A stretch of DNA of 64,000 nt, from the NCBI RefSeq assembly GCF_002742335.1, contig NZ_MDGR01000007.1:1058501-1122500 (forward strand). Direction: 5' to 3'. The stretch is from Reichenbachiella sp. 5M10. GTDB taxonomy: Bacteria; Bacteroidota; Bacteroidia; Cytophagales; Cyclobacteriaceae. The stretch's first letter is position 1. Each line of letters opens with the position of its first letter. A program made the position numbers and the translations under genes. The notes beneath the pieces are model-generated. The model searched no databases and was not told where the DNA came from. It saw nothing but the letters and a program-made list of their open reading frames with translations. Shown in pieces: positions 52,958-62,037 of this stretch.

Positions 52958-54711
52958 GACTGTAGGTTTAATCTTGATGTGTTTTGTGGTAGTGTAAAGA
53001 AGAAGGTGGTTCCTAGGTTTTTGATGGATTCGAGCCATACTTTGCCGCCATATAGCTCTACGCTTTTTTTGACGATGGCCAATCCTACACCGGTACTTTC
53101 GTATTCATCTCTAGGGTTAAGTGTTTGAAAAATTTGAAAAATTTTATCAAAGTATTGTTTTTCAATGCCTGGACCGTTGTCCTTGACGCTAAAGACCCAG
53201 TTACCATTGTCTTGTTGGCAGTTGATCTTAATTTCTCCAAGGCTTTTGTCCATGTATTTTACGGCATTGCTTATTATGTTTTGAAAGATTTGTTGAGCTC
53301 TGGTTCTATCTATATTTAGAGTTGGTAAATGAGTTTCGATGCTTACCTCAAAGTTCTCTTTGGGTACGATGGCATCTTTGACATCTTGTACTATTTCGTT
53401 TAGGTCTTCTGTTATTTCTTCTCCTTTTGCTCTGCCTACTCTTGAGTATTCCAAAATACCGTTGATTAGGTTCTCCATTCTTGTTACTCGACTGTTGATA
53501 AGCTTGAATTGCTCTTGGCCCTCCTGTCCTAACTGTTCTGCGTAGTCTTCTTGCAGCCAGCTAGAAAGAGAACTAATCGCTCTAAGAGGAGCTTTTAGGT
53601 CGTGTGAGACGATATGAGCAAAATCTTTTAGCTCTTTATTTACTTTGCGTAGTTCTTCCTCTGCTTTTTTCTTTTCAGTAAGGTCAGCGATGATTTCGAA
53701 ATACCCGATAGCCTTTCCATCATCCTTAATAGCATTGATAGTGACCAGAGCAGGGAAGAGTCTATCATCTTTTCTTCGCATGAGTGTTTCTTGATTTATC
53801 GTTTTTCCTTCATTCACATGACGAAGCAAGGTGTTCATGGCATTTTCCTCGTTATCGCTTTCTATTTGTTCTACCATTTCATGTAAACAGTCACTAGAAT
53901 GTAGGTCCTCAGGAGTCATACACATGACCATGTCTTCTTCGCTCTGTTCGAAGTACCGCTCAGCAGCGGGGTTGGCTCCTGTGATAGACCCATCTAGGTC
54001 AGTAGTGATGATGGCAAATTCTGAGTGATCAAAAATGGATCTGAAGTATGAATACAATCTGGTGATTTCCTTTTGATAGTTGTTGAACGCAATGAAAACG
54101 TAACCATCAACCTCGCCCGAATTTCGATATATGACCTCTCCAGTCAGCATGACAGATTTTAACTCTGTATTATGCGACATGATATAAGCTTCACTTTGTT
54201 CAGAGTAGTTTTGTACGAGCTCTTCTATATTGCAATCAAAAAATATGGAGCTAACATTGGTTCCCTTCATTTGGGTTTCGTCAACTCCCATTTCTATACA
54301 CAGGGCTTCATTTACCTTCTGAATGTGATAATTTTTGTCCGTGACAATGAGATAGGAACTCATGGATTCCATCACCTTGTCCAAATAGCGTTTGGATATG
54401 TTGGTTGTTTTGAGTTCGGTGGTGGTCTTGAGTCCTGCGTAAACGACGACCAGCGAAAAGACAGAAGCACTCAGTTGTAAAGACAGGAGGGAAATGTTGT
54501 GCTCCCAGTTTGATTGAAACAGTGCTTGTAAGGTAAGGTTAAGATTGAAAACCAGAAAAGTGAGAAGAAGGACAAGTGATACCCACCAGATGATTCGATA
54601 TAGTCCTCCGTTCATCGAACCATATATGCGGAACATAATGAGAGTAGCTATAATCAATATCCCAGAGCTGATTAATCCGGGCATCTGAAAGTATCCTATT
54701 GAAGTGTCCAT
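52954..54711 (-). CDS. Membrane PAS-domain histidine kinase
   Basis: 585 residues from ATG 54711 (602 from 54762; the extra part is polar). Three hydrophobic segments near the N terminus (LISSGILIIATLIMFRIYG, IIWWVSLVLLLTFLVFNL, LQLSASVFSLVVVYAGL), then two PAS domains (MSSYLIVTDKNYHIQKVNEAL; FAIITTDLDGSITGANPAAERYF), HisKA with His in AHIVSHDLKAPL (residue 370) and HATPase (ISNAVKYMDK, DNGPGIE, STGVGLAI). First gene of the minus-strand phosphorelay operon, coupled by ATGA to the receiver gene. Confidence 0.92.
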   Translation of the reverse strand: MDTSIGYFQMPGLISSGILIIATLIMFRIYGSMNGGLYRIIWWVSLVLLLTFLVFNLNLTLQALFQSNWEHNISLLSLQLSASVFSLVVVYAGLKTTTELKTTNISKRYLDKVMESMSSYLIVTDKNYHIQKVNEALCIEMGVDETQMKGTNVSSIFFDCNIEELVQNYSEQSEAYIMSHNTELKSVMLTGEVIYRNSGEVDGYVFIAFNNYQKEITRLYSYFRSIFDHSEFAIITTDLDGSITGANPAAERYFEQSEEDMVMCMTPEDLHSSDCLHEMVEQIESDNEENAMNTLLRHVNEGKTINQETLMRRKDDRLFPALVTINAIKDDGKAIGYFEIIADLTEKKKAEEELRKVNKELKDFAHIVSHDLKAPLRAISSLSSWLQEDYAEQLGQEGQEQFKLINSRVTRMENLINGILEYSRVGRAKGEEITEDLNEIVQDVKDAIVPKENFEVSIETHLPTLNIDRTRAQQIFQNIISNAVKYMDKSLGEIKINCQQDNGNWVFSVKDNGPGIEKQYFDKIFQIFQTLNPRDEYESTGVGLAIVKKSVELYGGKVWLESIKNLGTTFFFTLPQNTSRLNLQS

Positions 54712-55137
54712 GATTCTATTTGTTTGATTGCTTGATTCAAAACTAGACTCTGCGTCATCCAATTGGTATAGGTGATTTCCGTAAAGCTATTTATATGGGA
54801 ATCTATGATTAGGCTCAGGAAATAATCAAGACTAAAGTTAAACTGCGAGTATGCAGTTTCTTTTGTGTAAGAAATTCGTGTTTTTTTGCTATATTGATTA
54901 AAGCAGCGAGATGAGAGAATTTATGTTAATGTAACACCACATTATATATGTTCTTTATGTCTATACATATATTATCCTATTTGACATGATCAGTAGTTCG
55001 TGTCAAAGAGTGTTTGCCCAAGCGCACTCAAATGGAATATGCCATATGGGGCCATACATACCTACAGGTAGGTATAGTTTTCATAGATTCATGGCTTACG
55101 GTGTTTGTATACTTGAAAAAACTGTAAAGTATGTGCT
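54712..55137. promoter_or_regulatory. Divergent regulatory region of the signalling island
   Basis: About 425 bp AT-rich with no gene. Notable elements: AAACTGC-gagtat-GCAGTTT at 54840-54859 and ATACCTAC-ag-GTAGGTAT at 55058-55075, both short inverted repeats that could be binding sites. Confidence 0.6.
55058..55075 (+). promoter_or_regulatory. 18-bp palindromic element upstream of the kinase at 55138
   Basis: ATACCTAC-ag-GTAGGTAT with perfect 8-bp arms, 62 bp before the start codon. No T-tract, so operator-like rather than terminator-like. Confidence 0.5.
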
Positions 55138-56262
55138 ATGGAGAACTATTTGAAACGCGAACTGTATGAGCAGATCAAAAAGGAAGATCTGATTTTTGAT
55201 TTTTTGCAAGAGTCGTCTTTGGATGGGTTGTGGTTTTGGGATCTTGAGAAGCCAGAAAATGAATGGATGAATGGAAAGTTCTGGACAGAGTTGGGGTACA
55301 ATCCTAAAGAAATGCCGCACAAGGCAACAGCTTGGCAAGATATCATTAATCAAGAAGATTTACAGCTAGCTACAGATAATTTTTATAAGCATGTGGCGGA
55401 TCCATCACATCCGTATGATCAAGTGGTGAGATATACTCACAAAGATGGAAGCACTGTATGGATAAGGTGTAGGGGACTTGCTATTCGTGATGCTCAGGGC
55501 AATGCTACACGAATGTTAGGAGCACATCATAACATCACACCTATCAAAGAACTCAACGAGAAACTAGAGGCTCAAAATGCAGATCTAGATCAGTTTTCCT
55601 ACTCTGTTTCACATGATTTGAGAGCCCCACTCAGGATCATGAATGCATACGCTGAGATCTTAAAGGAAGAATATGCAGATAATTTGGACGAAGAGGCCAA
55701 TCGTATGCTTTCCAATATCATACACAATGCTTCCAATATGAACAATATGATTGAGTCACTTTTGTCATTTTCAAGATTGAGCAAGTCTGAATTAAATAAA
55801 GTAGAGATCAATGGAGGGCAGTTTGTGGAAGACTGCTTGGCCTACATAAAGTCAATACAGGATATTAGTGGATTTGAGATTAACCTGAGTCAGGATATGC
55901 CAACACTGTATGCAGATCGAAATATGCTCAAGCAGGTAGGGATCAATATATTATGCAACGCTCTAAAATATAGCGGCGCTTCTGAGCAAAAGAGAATTGA
56001 CATTGGCTGGAAGGATCATGGTAATATGACTGAATTGAGTTTTAAGGATTATGGAGCAGGCTTCAACATGCAATATTATGAAAAAGTATTTTCTGTCTTT
56101 CAGAGACTTCATACTCAGGAAGAATTCGAAGGGACGGGAGTGGGGCTTGCATTGTGCAAACGTATTGTAGAAAAACATGGAGGAAAGATATGGGCGGAGA
56201 GCACTCTGGGTCAAGGCGCCACTTTTTATTTTTCGTTGATTAAGTATGACACTACGAAATAA
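55138..56262 (+). CDS. Soluble PAS histidine kinase
   Basis: 374 residues, no membrane segment. PAS domain of the PAS_3 type (about 18-140: LDGLWFWDLEKPENEWMNGKFWTELGY ... DGSTVWIRCRGLAIRDAQGNATRMLGAHHNIT), HisKA with His159 (YSVSHDLRAPLRIMNAYAE), HATPase (LCNALKYSGAS, DYGAGFN, GTGVGLALCKRI). First gene of the rightward signalling operon; followed 7 bp later by a single-domain receiver. Confidence 0.94.
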   Translation: MENYLKRELYEQIKKEDLIFDFLQESSLDGLWFWDLEKPENEWMNGKFWTELGYNPKEMPHKATAWQDIINQEDLQLATDNFYKHVADPSHPYDQVVRYTHKDGSTVWIRCRGLAIRDAQGNATRMLGAHHNITPIKELNEKLEAQNADLDQFSYSVSHDLRAPLRIMNAYAEILKEEYADNLDEEANRMLSNIIHNASNMNNMIESLLSFSRLSKSELNKVEINGGQFVEDCLAYIKSIQDISGFEINLSQDMPTLYADRNMLKQVGINILCNALKYSGASEQKRIDIGWKDHGNMTELSFKDYGAGFNMQYYEKVFSVFQRLHTQEEFEGTGVGLALCKRIVEKHGGKIWAESTLGQGATFYFSLIKYDTTK

Positions 56263-56269
56263 GTGAGTT

Positions 56270-56716
56270 ATGATAGATAATGTAAATGACATAGAAATCG
56301 TACTTGTCGAGGACAATCACTGGGAGGCTGAGCTTACAATTCGCGCCTTGAAAAAAACAGAATTGGACAGCAAGCTAATTTGGTTGAAGAACGGAGAGGA
56401 AGTAAAAGAATTGTTGCTTAATGAAGAAGACGATGTACCGAAACGACAAATTGTAAAACCTAAACTTATCTTGATAGATCTCAACCTTCCCAAAATCAAT
56501 GGGGTAGAGATTATTAGTCTGTTAAAATCAGACTCCAGAACAAAGAATATCCCTATCGTCGTGATGACTTCATCCAGTCAGGAAGGAGACCTCAATAAAT
56601 GTTATGAGTTAGGTGTCAATAGTTACGTGGTAAAACCTGGAAACTACCAGTCTTTTTCTGAGGCATGCAATCAGATAGGACTCTACTGGACTATGACTAA
56701 CAGAGCTATCGAATAA
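56270..56716 (+). CDS. Single-domain response regulator
   Basis: 148 residues. Receiver with acidic residues in LVEDNHWEAELTI, phospho-acceptor Asp70 (LILIDLNLPKING), Thr in VVMTSSSQ and Lys in YVVKPGNY. Like the REC at 52541 it belongs to the Rcp1-like group and has no output domain. Lies between two kinases, 7 bp and 9 bp from them, so is probably their shared partner. Confidence 0.92.
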   Translation: MIDNVNDIEIVLVEDNHWEAELTIRALKKTELDSKLIWLKNGEEVKELLLNEEDDVPKRQIVKPKLILIDLNLPKINGVEIISLLKSDSRTKNIPIVVMTSSSQEGDLNKCYELGVNSYVVKPGNYQSFSEACNQIGLYWTMTNRAIE

Positions 56717-56725
56717 CAAGGATTT

Positions 56726-59293
56726 ATGAAACCTACTAGCCTAACACAGCCCCAATATCGTTTCTTAATATTAGAAGATGTTCCGTTTGAAGTGGATTTG
56801 ATCAAACGAAGTTTATCGACAGAAGGAATAGAAATGGAAACTTGTGTAGTTGACAATAAAAGGGATTACCAGAAGCAACTGCATTTTTTTAAGCCAGACT
56901 TGGTCATATCAGACTATAATTTACCATCGTTCAATGGCACAGAGGCACTGCAAGACGCCATTGAGTTCAATCCCGAAATGCCATTCATTATCGTGACAGG
57001 CACGCTTGGCGAAGAGAAGGCCGTGGATTTGTTGAAAATGGGAGCTACAGATTTTGTTCTCAAGGATAATTTGCCCCGGTTACCTATGGTGGTCAAACGT
57101 GCCTTGTTAGAATTGAGTAGGCGTGAACAGGATAGGAAGAATAAAGAGGAATTAAGATTACTGAAGGAACATCAGCGTCAGTTGTTTCAATTTGCCCCTA
57201 TTGGTATCAGTGAGATGAGTCTGGATGGTCGTATTTTATTTATCAATGATTTCGGAAAATATTTGTTTCGGATGACAGATCAAATGATGGAGACAAAGAC
57301 TTTCATTTATGACTTATTGGACGCTAAGGAAAAGGCACCTCTTAAGCGGTGGCTAAAGGAAGAGCAGTCTGCAAAGAGTAACGCTATCATATTGCGAAAT
57401 AAGAAAAAGGATCGTTTCATTCAATGCACATGTATCCCATATCAAAATGCCTCAGGTGACGAAGTTTTTATTGGGGTGTTTGAGAACGTTACCGAAAGCG
57501 TGAATACCAAAAGGCAGCTGAGAGAGAAGAATCAACTTTGGGAGACGCTGATGTCAACTATTGCCGATGTGGTGTATCAAAAAGACCAACTAGGTAAATA
57601 TGTCATGGTTAATAGAGCTTTTGAAGACATGTTTGGGGTGAAAGAAAAGGATGTTTTGGGAAGTAAGGATAAGGATTTTATGAATTTAGGTTTTGCGAGT
57701 GAGTTAGAGGAAGCAGACAAACTTGCGATAGGCACCAAGGAGCACGTGAGGTCTACCCTTACTTTTTTGAATGAAAACGGAGGAGTTGTCTACCTTGATT
57801 GTCACAATACACCTATCCTCAATAACAGGAAGAAAGTGATAGGTACTGTGGGTACTGCTAGAGATATTACTTCTAGGGTGAAAGCTGAAGAAAAACTAAA
57901 GCAAAGCGAGGCTTTACTGATTGAAGCTGAAAATATCGCAAATATAGGCAGTTGGGAATTTACCATCAAAGGGGAACTTATCACGGGGTCTGTTGGTACC
58001 ATGAAACTTTTCGGGTTGTCATTGACTAAACGAACATGGCACTACAGTGTTTTTATCAATAGATGTCACCCTGATGATCGCGAAGAATGCCTTAAATCTT
58101 TGCAAAATGCTATCCTAGAGGGAGAAAATATGGATATCGAGCATAGGGTGATCCAAGAGGAGCATGGGGTCGCTTGGGTGCGTACCAAGGGTAGGATAGT
58201 CTTGAATGAAAATAATATGGTAGAAAGAATAGTCGGGACTGTGCAGGATATCACCGAGCAAAGGAATACTCATCAACGCCTCGTTATGAATAGACAATTG
58301 TTAAATGAGGCGCAAGCTATCGCACAAATAGGTAGTTTTGATTGGACCATAGCACAAAATATTCTCCATTGTACGGATCAATTTCAGTCCATCTTGGCGC
58401 TACAGACGAGTAGCATTTGGCCCAATTTTGACAACTACATTGAGAGAATTCACCCTGCTGACCGTGAACTGACACGAAAAAAAATATTCGACGCACTATC
58501 CAATGCGGATGAATATGACATAGAGCACCGTATTCAACTGCCGAATGGAAGTGTCAAAACTGTGAGAGCAATAGGTAGAGTGAAAAAGGATAAAAATGGT
58601 CAACCAGATCATTTGCTAGGTACTATTGAGGACATTTCAGACAAAAGAGAGATGGACAATGTCATGATAGAAGGCCAAGAAATGGAGCGGGCTCGGATTG
58701 CTCGAGAAGTTCATGATGGAATTGGTCAACTCTTGGCTGCTACCAAATTCAACTTATCAGCTCTAGATGGGATGCCTGAAGCGTCGAGAGATGAGCAGTT
58801 GGATAAAATTCACAATACGCTAGAAATGACAATTGATGAGGCCAGAAGGATAACTCGTAATCTTTCAACCAAAGTCTTGGACGAACTAGGTTTAGAAAAG
58901 GCTGTTATGGAACTGTGCACTCAGTCCAATGACTTGGTTGGTTTGCATATAGATACAGAATTTAGTGTAGGAACTGTTAAATTGAGTGAAAATGCTAAAC
59001 GTAGCGTGTACCGTATGTTGCAGGAATCTATAAACAACATGCTGAAATACTCCAAAGCCACCAAAGGTTTAGTCACAATGAAAGATGAATGTGACGGGTT
59101 GTTAGTATGTGTGAAAGATAATGGTGTAGGGTTTGATCTGAATGATCCCAAAGTAAAACAGGGTAATGGACTGACCAACCTAAGTCAAAGAGCAAAAGTG
59201 CTTCATGGGTATTTTAATATCAAATCAAAACCTAGAGGAGGAACAGAAATATCAATTACTATTCCTTACGAAAACCTAAACAAGAATGAATAG
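56726..59293 (+). CDS. REC-multi-PAS histidine kinase of the NarX type
   Basis: 855 residues, soluble. N-terminal receiver (about 12-130, Asp63 in LVISDYNLPSFNG), then four PAS units: 145-260 (FAPIGISEMSLDGRILFINDF), 273-390 (VVYQKDQLGKYVMVNRAFEDMF), 400-515 and 530-640, the last two of PAS_3 type. The kinase core is HisKA_3 (ERARIAREVHDGIGQLLAATKFNLS, His663) and a short HATPase (RGGTEISITIP). This kinase class pairs with NarL/LuxR regulators; one follows immediately, overlapping by 8 bp. The mixture of a receiver input and PAS domains suggests integration of several inputs. Confidence 0.94.
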   Translation: MKPTSLTQPQYRFLILEDVPFEVDLIKRSLSTEGIEMETCVVDNKRDYQKQLHFFKPDLVISDYNLPSFNGTEALQDAIEFNPEMPFIIVTGTLGEEKAVDLLKMGATDFVLKDNLPRLPMVVKRALLELSRREQDRKNKEELRLLKEHQRQLFQFAPIGISEMSLDGRILFINDFGKYLFRMTDQMMETKTFIYDLLDAKEKAPLKRWLKEEQSAKSNAIILRNKKKDRFIQCTCIPYQNASGDEVFIGVFENVTESVNTKRQLREKNQLWETLMSTIADVVYQKDQLGKYVMVNRAFEDMFGVKEKDVLGSKDKDFMNLGFASELEEADKLAIGTKEHVRSTLTFLNENGGVVYLDCHNTPILNNRKKVIGTVGTARDITSRVKAEEKLKQSEALLIEAENIANIGSWEFTIKGELITGSVGTMKLFGLSLTKRTWHYSVFINRCHPDDREECLKSLQNAILEGENMDIEHRVIQEEHGVAWVRTKGRIVLNENNMVERIVGTVQDITEQRNTHQRLVMNRQLLNEAQAIAQIGSFDWTIAQNILHCTDQFQSILALQTSSIWPNFDNYIERIHPADRELTRKKIFDALSNADEYDIEHRIQLPNGSVKTVRAIGRVKKDKNGQPDHLLGTIEDISDKREMDNVMIEGQEMERARIAREVHDGIGQLLAATKFNLSALDGMPEASRDEQLDKIHNTLEMTIDEARRITRNLSTKVLDELGLEKAVMELCTQSNDLVGLHIDTEFSVGTVKLSENAKRSVYRMLQESINNMLKYSKATKGLVTMKDECDGLLVCVKDNGVGFDLNDPKVKQGNGLTNLSQRAKVLHGYFNIKSKPRGGTEISITIPYENLNKNE

Positions 59294-59942
59294 AATAAAA
59301 TTAGTAATTGCAGATGACCATGGTCTCATTCGAGATGGTATTACTGCTATGCTCAAGTACGAGGATAACATCAATATAGTAGCTGAGGCGGTCAATGGCT
59401 TGGAGGCAATAATCCAAGTAGAGCACCATACTCCTGATATCGTACTGATGGATATTATGATGCCTGAAATGACTGGGATAGAAGCACTCAAGAAGATTAA
59501 GGATACAGCTCCAGAAACCAAAATCATCCTCATGTCTATGGAGATTTCGGAGGAGTTCATCTCAGAAGCCCTAGAGTATGGTGTATCTGGATATCTTCCA
59601 AAGGATGTGAGGAAAAATGTATTGGTCAAGGCTATCAATAGAGTACATGATGGTGAAGAGTATTTTGATGCCAAAGTATCAGATGCCATTTTTAAGAACT
59701 ACTATAAGAAGAAGACCAACAACAGTACAGTAGTAGCGGGATCTGGAAAATTGAGCAAGAGAGAAGAAGAAGTGCTCACATTGGTGTGTCAAGGTTTGGG
59801 CAATATCGAAATCTCTGATAAACTATTTATCAGTCCTCGAACAGTGGACTCTCACAAGAGTCACATTATGGAAAAACTTGGTCTTAAAAACACTGTAGAA
59901 CTCATCAAATTTGCCATCAAGAACGGGTTTACGGAGTTGTGA
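59286..59942 (+). CDS. NarL/LuxR-type response regulator
   Basis: 218 residues. Receiver with Asp10, Asp11 and Asp56 (DIVLMDIMMPEMTG), and C-terminal LuxR HTH (LSKREEEVLTLVCQGLGNIEISDKLFISPRTVDSHKSHIMEKLGLKNTVELIKFAIKNG). Start ATG overlaps the kinase end by 8 bp. It is the only DNA-binding output among the eight signalling genes between 50.2 and 60 kb, and so the probable endpoint of the rightward operon. Confidence 0.95.
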   Translation: MNRIKLVIADDHGLIRDGITAMLKYEDNINIVAEAVNGLEAIIQVEHHTPDIVLMDIMMPEMTGIEALKKIKDTAPETKIILMSMEISEEFISEALEYGVSGYLPKDVRKNVLVKAINRVHDGEEYFDAKVSDAIFKNYYKKKTNNSTVVAGSGKLSKREEEVLTLVCQGLGNIEISDKLFISPRTVDSHKSHIMEKLGLKNTVELIKFAIKNGFTEL

Positions 59943-60116
59943 TGGACTCTGAGTATCAGTAAAGCGTCGCTGTAGTGAGTGCTTAATTACCTTTTGGGAG
60001 GCAGAAAGCGGACTTTACTGAAATCACCTAAAAACCATATTACAACATTTACGGCTTACAAGAGTGCGGGTAATTGTCAACTTTTGGATTATAAATCTAA
60101 CGAAAAGACAATAGCC

Positions 60117-60557
60117 ATGAAGCGCCTCTTGAAAATCACCATCACTATTATAATTTTTATACTAATCGCCAATTGGTGCAGTGCTCAACAATTGAGAGTG
60201 AGTGCTCTCGTAGAAAAAACTGCGATGGGATTACAGACAGGAACTGAAATTAGTTACCGTTTGAAAAACAATGTTGGGATAGGAGGTTTTTATCAAAAGA
60301 ACCTAGCAGGGCTCAATGAAACCACCAAGTCCAACTACGAATTTACGGGGCTAGCTCTGTCAGTTCCAATGACTAAATGTGATAAGCTCATCTTGAACGG
60401 GGTGCTTCGAGCTGGCTTGAGTAGTAGACGATTCGTCATTGTGACTCCATCGGTCGAGACGGAGATCAAGGTCTCTAGACACCTGTCCTTCGCTTTAGGG
60501 CTGGGTATCCGCGCCACCGAAGCAGCCATCAATACTAAACTTTCTTGGACATTATAA
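60117..60557 (+). CDS. Small exported protein, barrel-like
   Basis: 146 residues from ATG 60117; the frame upstream (from 59979) lacks a signal. MKRLLKITITIIIFILIANWCSAQ is a signal peptide. The mature 120 residues are strand-like and end in TKLSWTL, fitting a small outer-membrane barrel (GTEISYRLKNNVGIGGFYQK, LALSVPMTKCDKLILNGVLRAGLSS). It may be a target gene of the adjacent regulator; no family recognised. Confidence 0.65.
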   Translation: MKRLLKITITIIIFILIANWCSAQQLRVSALVEKTAMGLQTGTEISYRLKNNVGIGGFYQKNLAGLNETTKSNYEFTGLALSVPMTKCDKLILNGVLRAGLSSRRFVIVTPSVETEIKVSRHLSFALGLGIRATEAAINTKLSWTL

Positions 60558-60567
60558 TCTGAAAATT

Positions 60568-61134
60568 ATGGACCGATCTATACTACTATCGATATTTGTC
60601 CTGTTACTCTTTAGTGTAGGGTGTGAGCAAGAGTGGGTAGAACCATACCAGACCTACACCATCAAAAAAGGAGAACATTGGTCAACCTACAAGCAGTCTT
60701 CCCTCTTGTCGGACCAACTGAACTTTACTGTGGTTTTTGATGAATCAGCGATGTACAAATGTGAAGTTGCAGAAAACCAATATGACATCAACAAGCTTCT
60801 TGGGTTTTCGGATTGCAACAGCATGCACCATGAAAACAGTGCGAGATTTGGCTGGTGTTGGACCAACGATCAGTTGGAAATTCATGCCTACTGCTATGTG
60901 GATGGTGAAAGAAAAACAGAATTAATCGGGGCAGTGCGACTCAATGAGCCTTCCAACTATAGCCTTGAAGTGACAGAGTCACAATACATCTTCAAGCTTG
61001 ATCAATATCCTTCAGTGTCCATAGATAGAGGTAGAGTTTGCAACGTAGGCGTTTATTATATGCTGTACCCATACTTCGGAGGTAACGAAAAGGCACCACA
61101 AGACATCTCAATCCAGTTGAGGATTGATTATTAA
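60568..61134 (+). CDS. Unknown lipoprotein
   Basis: 188 residues, ten bases after the preceding gene. MDRSILLSIFVLLLFSVGC is a lipoprotein signal (Cys19). The mature part contains several cysteines (FSDCNSMHHE, WCWTN, YCYVDG, VCNVGVYYML) that may form disulphides. Strand-rich; no family recognised. Probably co-transcribed with the barrel-like protein; a terminator follows. Confidence 0.7.
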   Translation: MDRSILLSIFVLLLFSVGCEQEWVEPYQTYTIKKGEHWSTYKQSSLLSDQLNFTVVFDESAMYKCEVAENQYDINKLLGFSDCNSMHHENSARFGWCWTNDQLEIHAYCYVDGERKTELIGAVRLNEPSNYSLEVTESQYIFKLDQYPSVSIDRGRVCNVGVYYMLYPYFGGNEKAPQDISIQLRIDY

Positions 61135-61181
61135 AAGCCATCAATGGCAATATTCCTTACAGATCTACAACAAGCTATAGG

Positions 61182-61215
61182 AGTCCACTGCGATCATTCG
61201 CTATGGACTTTTTTT
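61182..61215 (+). terminator. Rho-independent terminator
   Basis: AGTCCA-c-t-GCGA-tcat-TCGC-ta-TGGACT followed by seven T, about 48 bp after the lipoprotein stop. Confidence 0.82.
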
Positions 61216-61983
61216 GATATATGGCCAGGGTCGGTAGTGAAGAGTCAGCTTGTAGGGTAGGGATTGAAAACTATTTGGCTCAGAAGAATCTGGAGGTGTG
61301 AGAGCTGCACTACTTGATGGTGTGGAGTTTCAAAATGGACTTTTCTGCCCTGTGATGATTCGTCCTTTACCATCTGTGACAATGGGGGGTGTTGTTTGCT
61401 TTTGCCAATCTTTATTCCCGTCCATGTCTGGACAGGTGATGTTTGTTGCATGTTTAATCTTGAACAGAATGAGAGTAAGGCAGAGTTGATTTTCCTTATT
61501 TCCCCACACCATCTAGGGATTGAATAGAACCTCTGCGCCAGTGTTTAATGGCTACTTGGGTCAAACAAGGAACAGGTTTGCAGTTCGGATTGCGCTGATC
61601 AATATCAGGGCCGATCGTACACTTTATTTCTCTAAATTCGATTTTGTAGCGTGTTTTTTGGTTTACAACGACGACATGAGTTTCTCGCTGTGTATTCTTA
61701 CTGATGTCCATTGGATTGTCAATTGATCCTTTTGAAAGACGTGTTTTTTTTGCTTCATACTTCTATGAAAATTCTAGGCCTGACTTATTGAAATATGAAG
61801 GCAAGTAGTTCCCTTCATACTTTTTTAGCTCTCATACAGTGTTCCGTTCAAGTACATCAGGGTTATCGCCTATTGATTCTAGCATAATATGTTCAATACT
61901 TATAGAGATTTTTTGCAAAACATGTGGTTTTAGTCTAGGGCTGCCGTAGGGGCAGGGCAATCACGAGAGATGAATCACAAAAA
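61216..61983. other. Long non-coding or decayed stretch
   Basis: About 770 bp without a gene I can support. Short minus-strand frames (61496-61711, 61330-61512) read PCLTQVAIKHWRRG and NITCPDMDGNKDWQKQ, perhaps fragments of a lost gene; none has a signal or complete domain. The second half is AT-rich. Confidence 0.5.
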
Positions 61984-62010
61984 AGCCTCTCTGATCACTT
62001 CAGAGAGGCT
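61984..62010 (-). terminator. Terminator of the T9SS surface-protein gene
   Basis: AGCCTCTCTGA-tcact-TCAGAGAGGCT; on the minus strand the stem is followed by TTTTTTGTG. Lies 27 bp after the stop at 62038. Confidence 0.9.
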
Positions 62011-62037
62011 GTCTATATATTATCTAATCCTGTGTCT

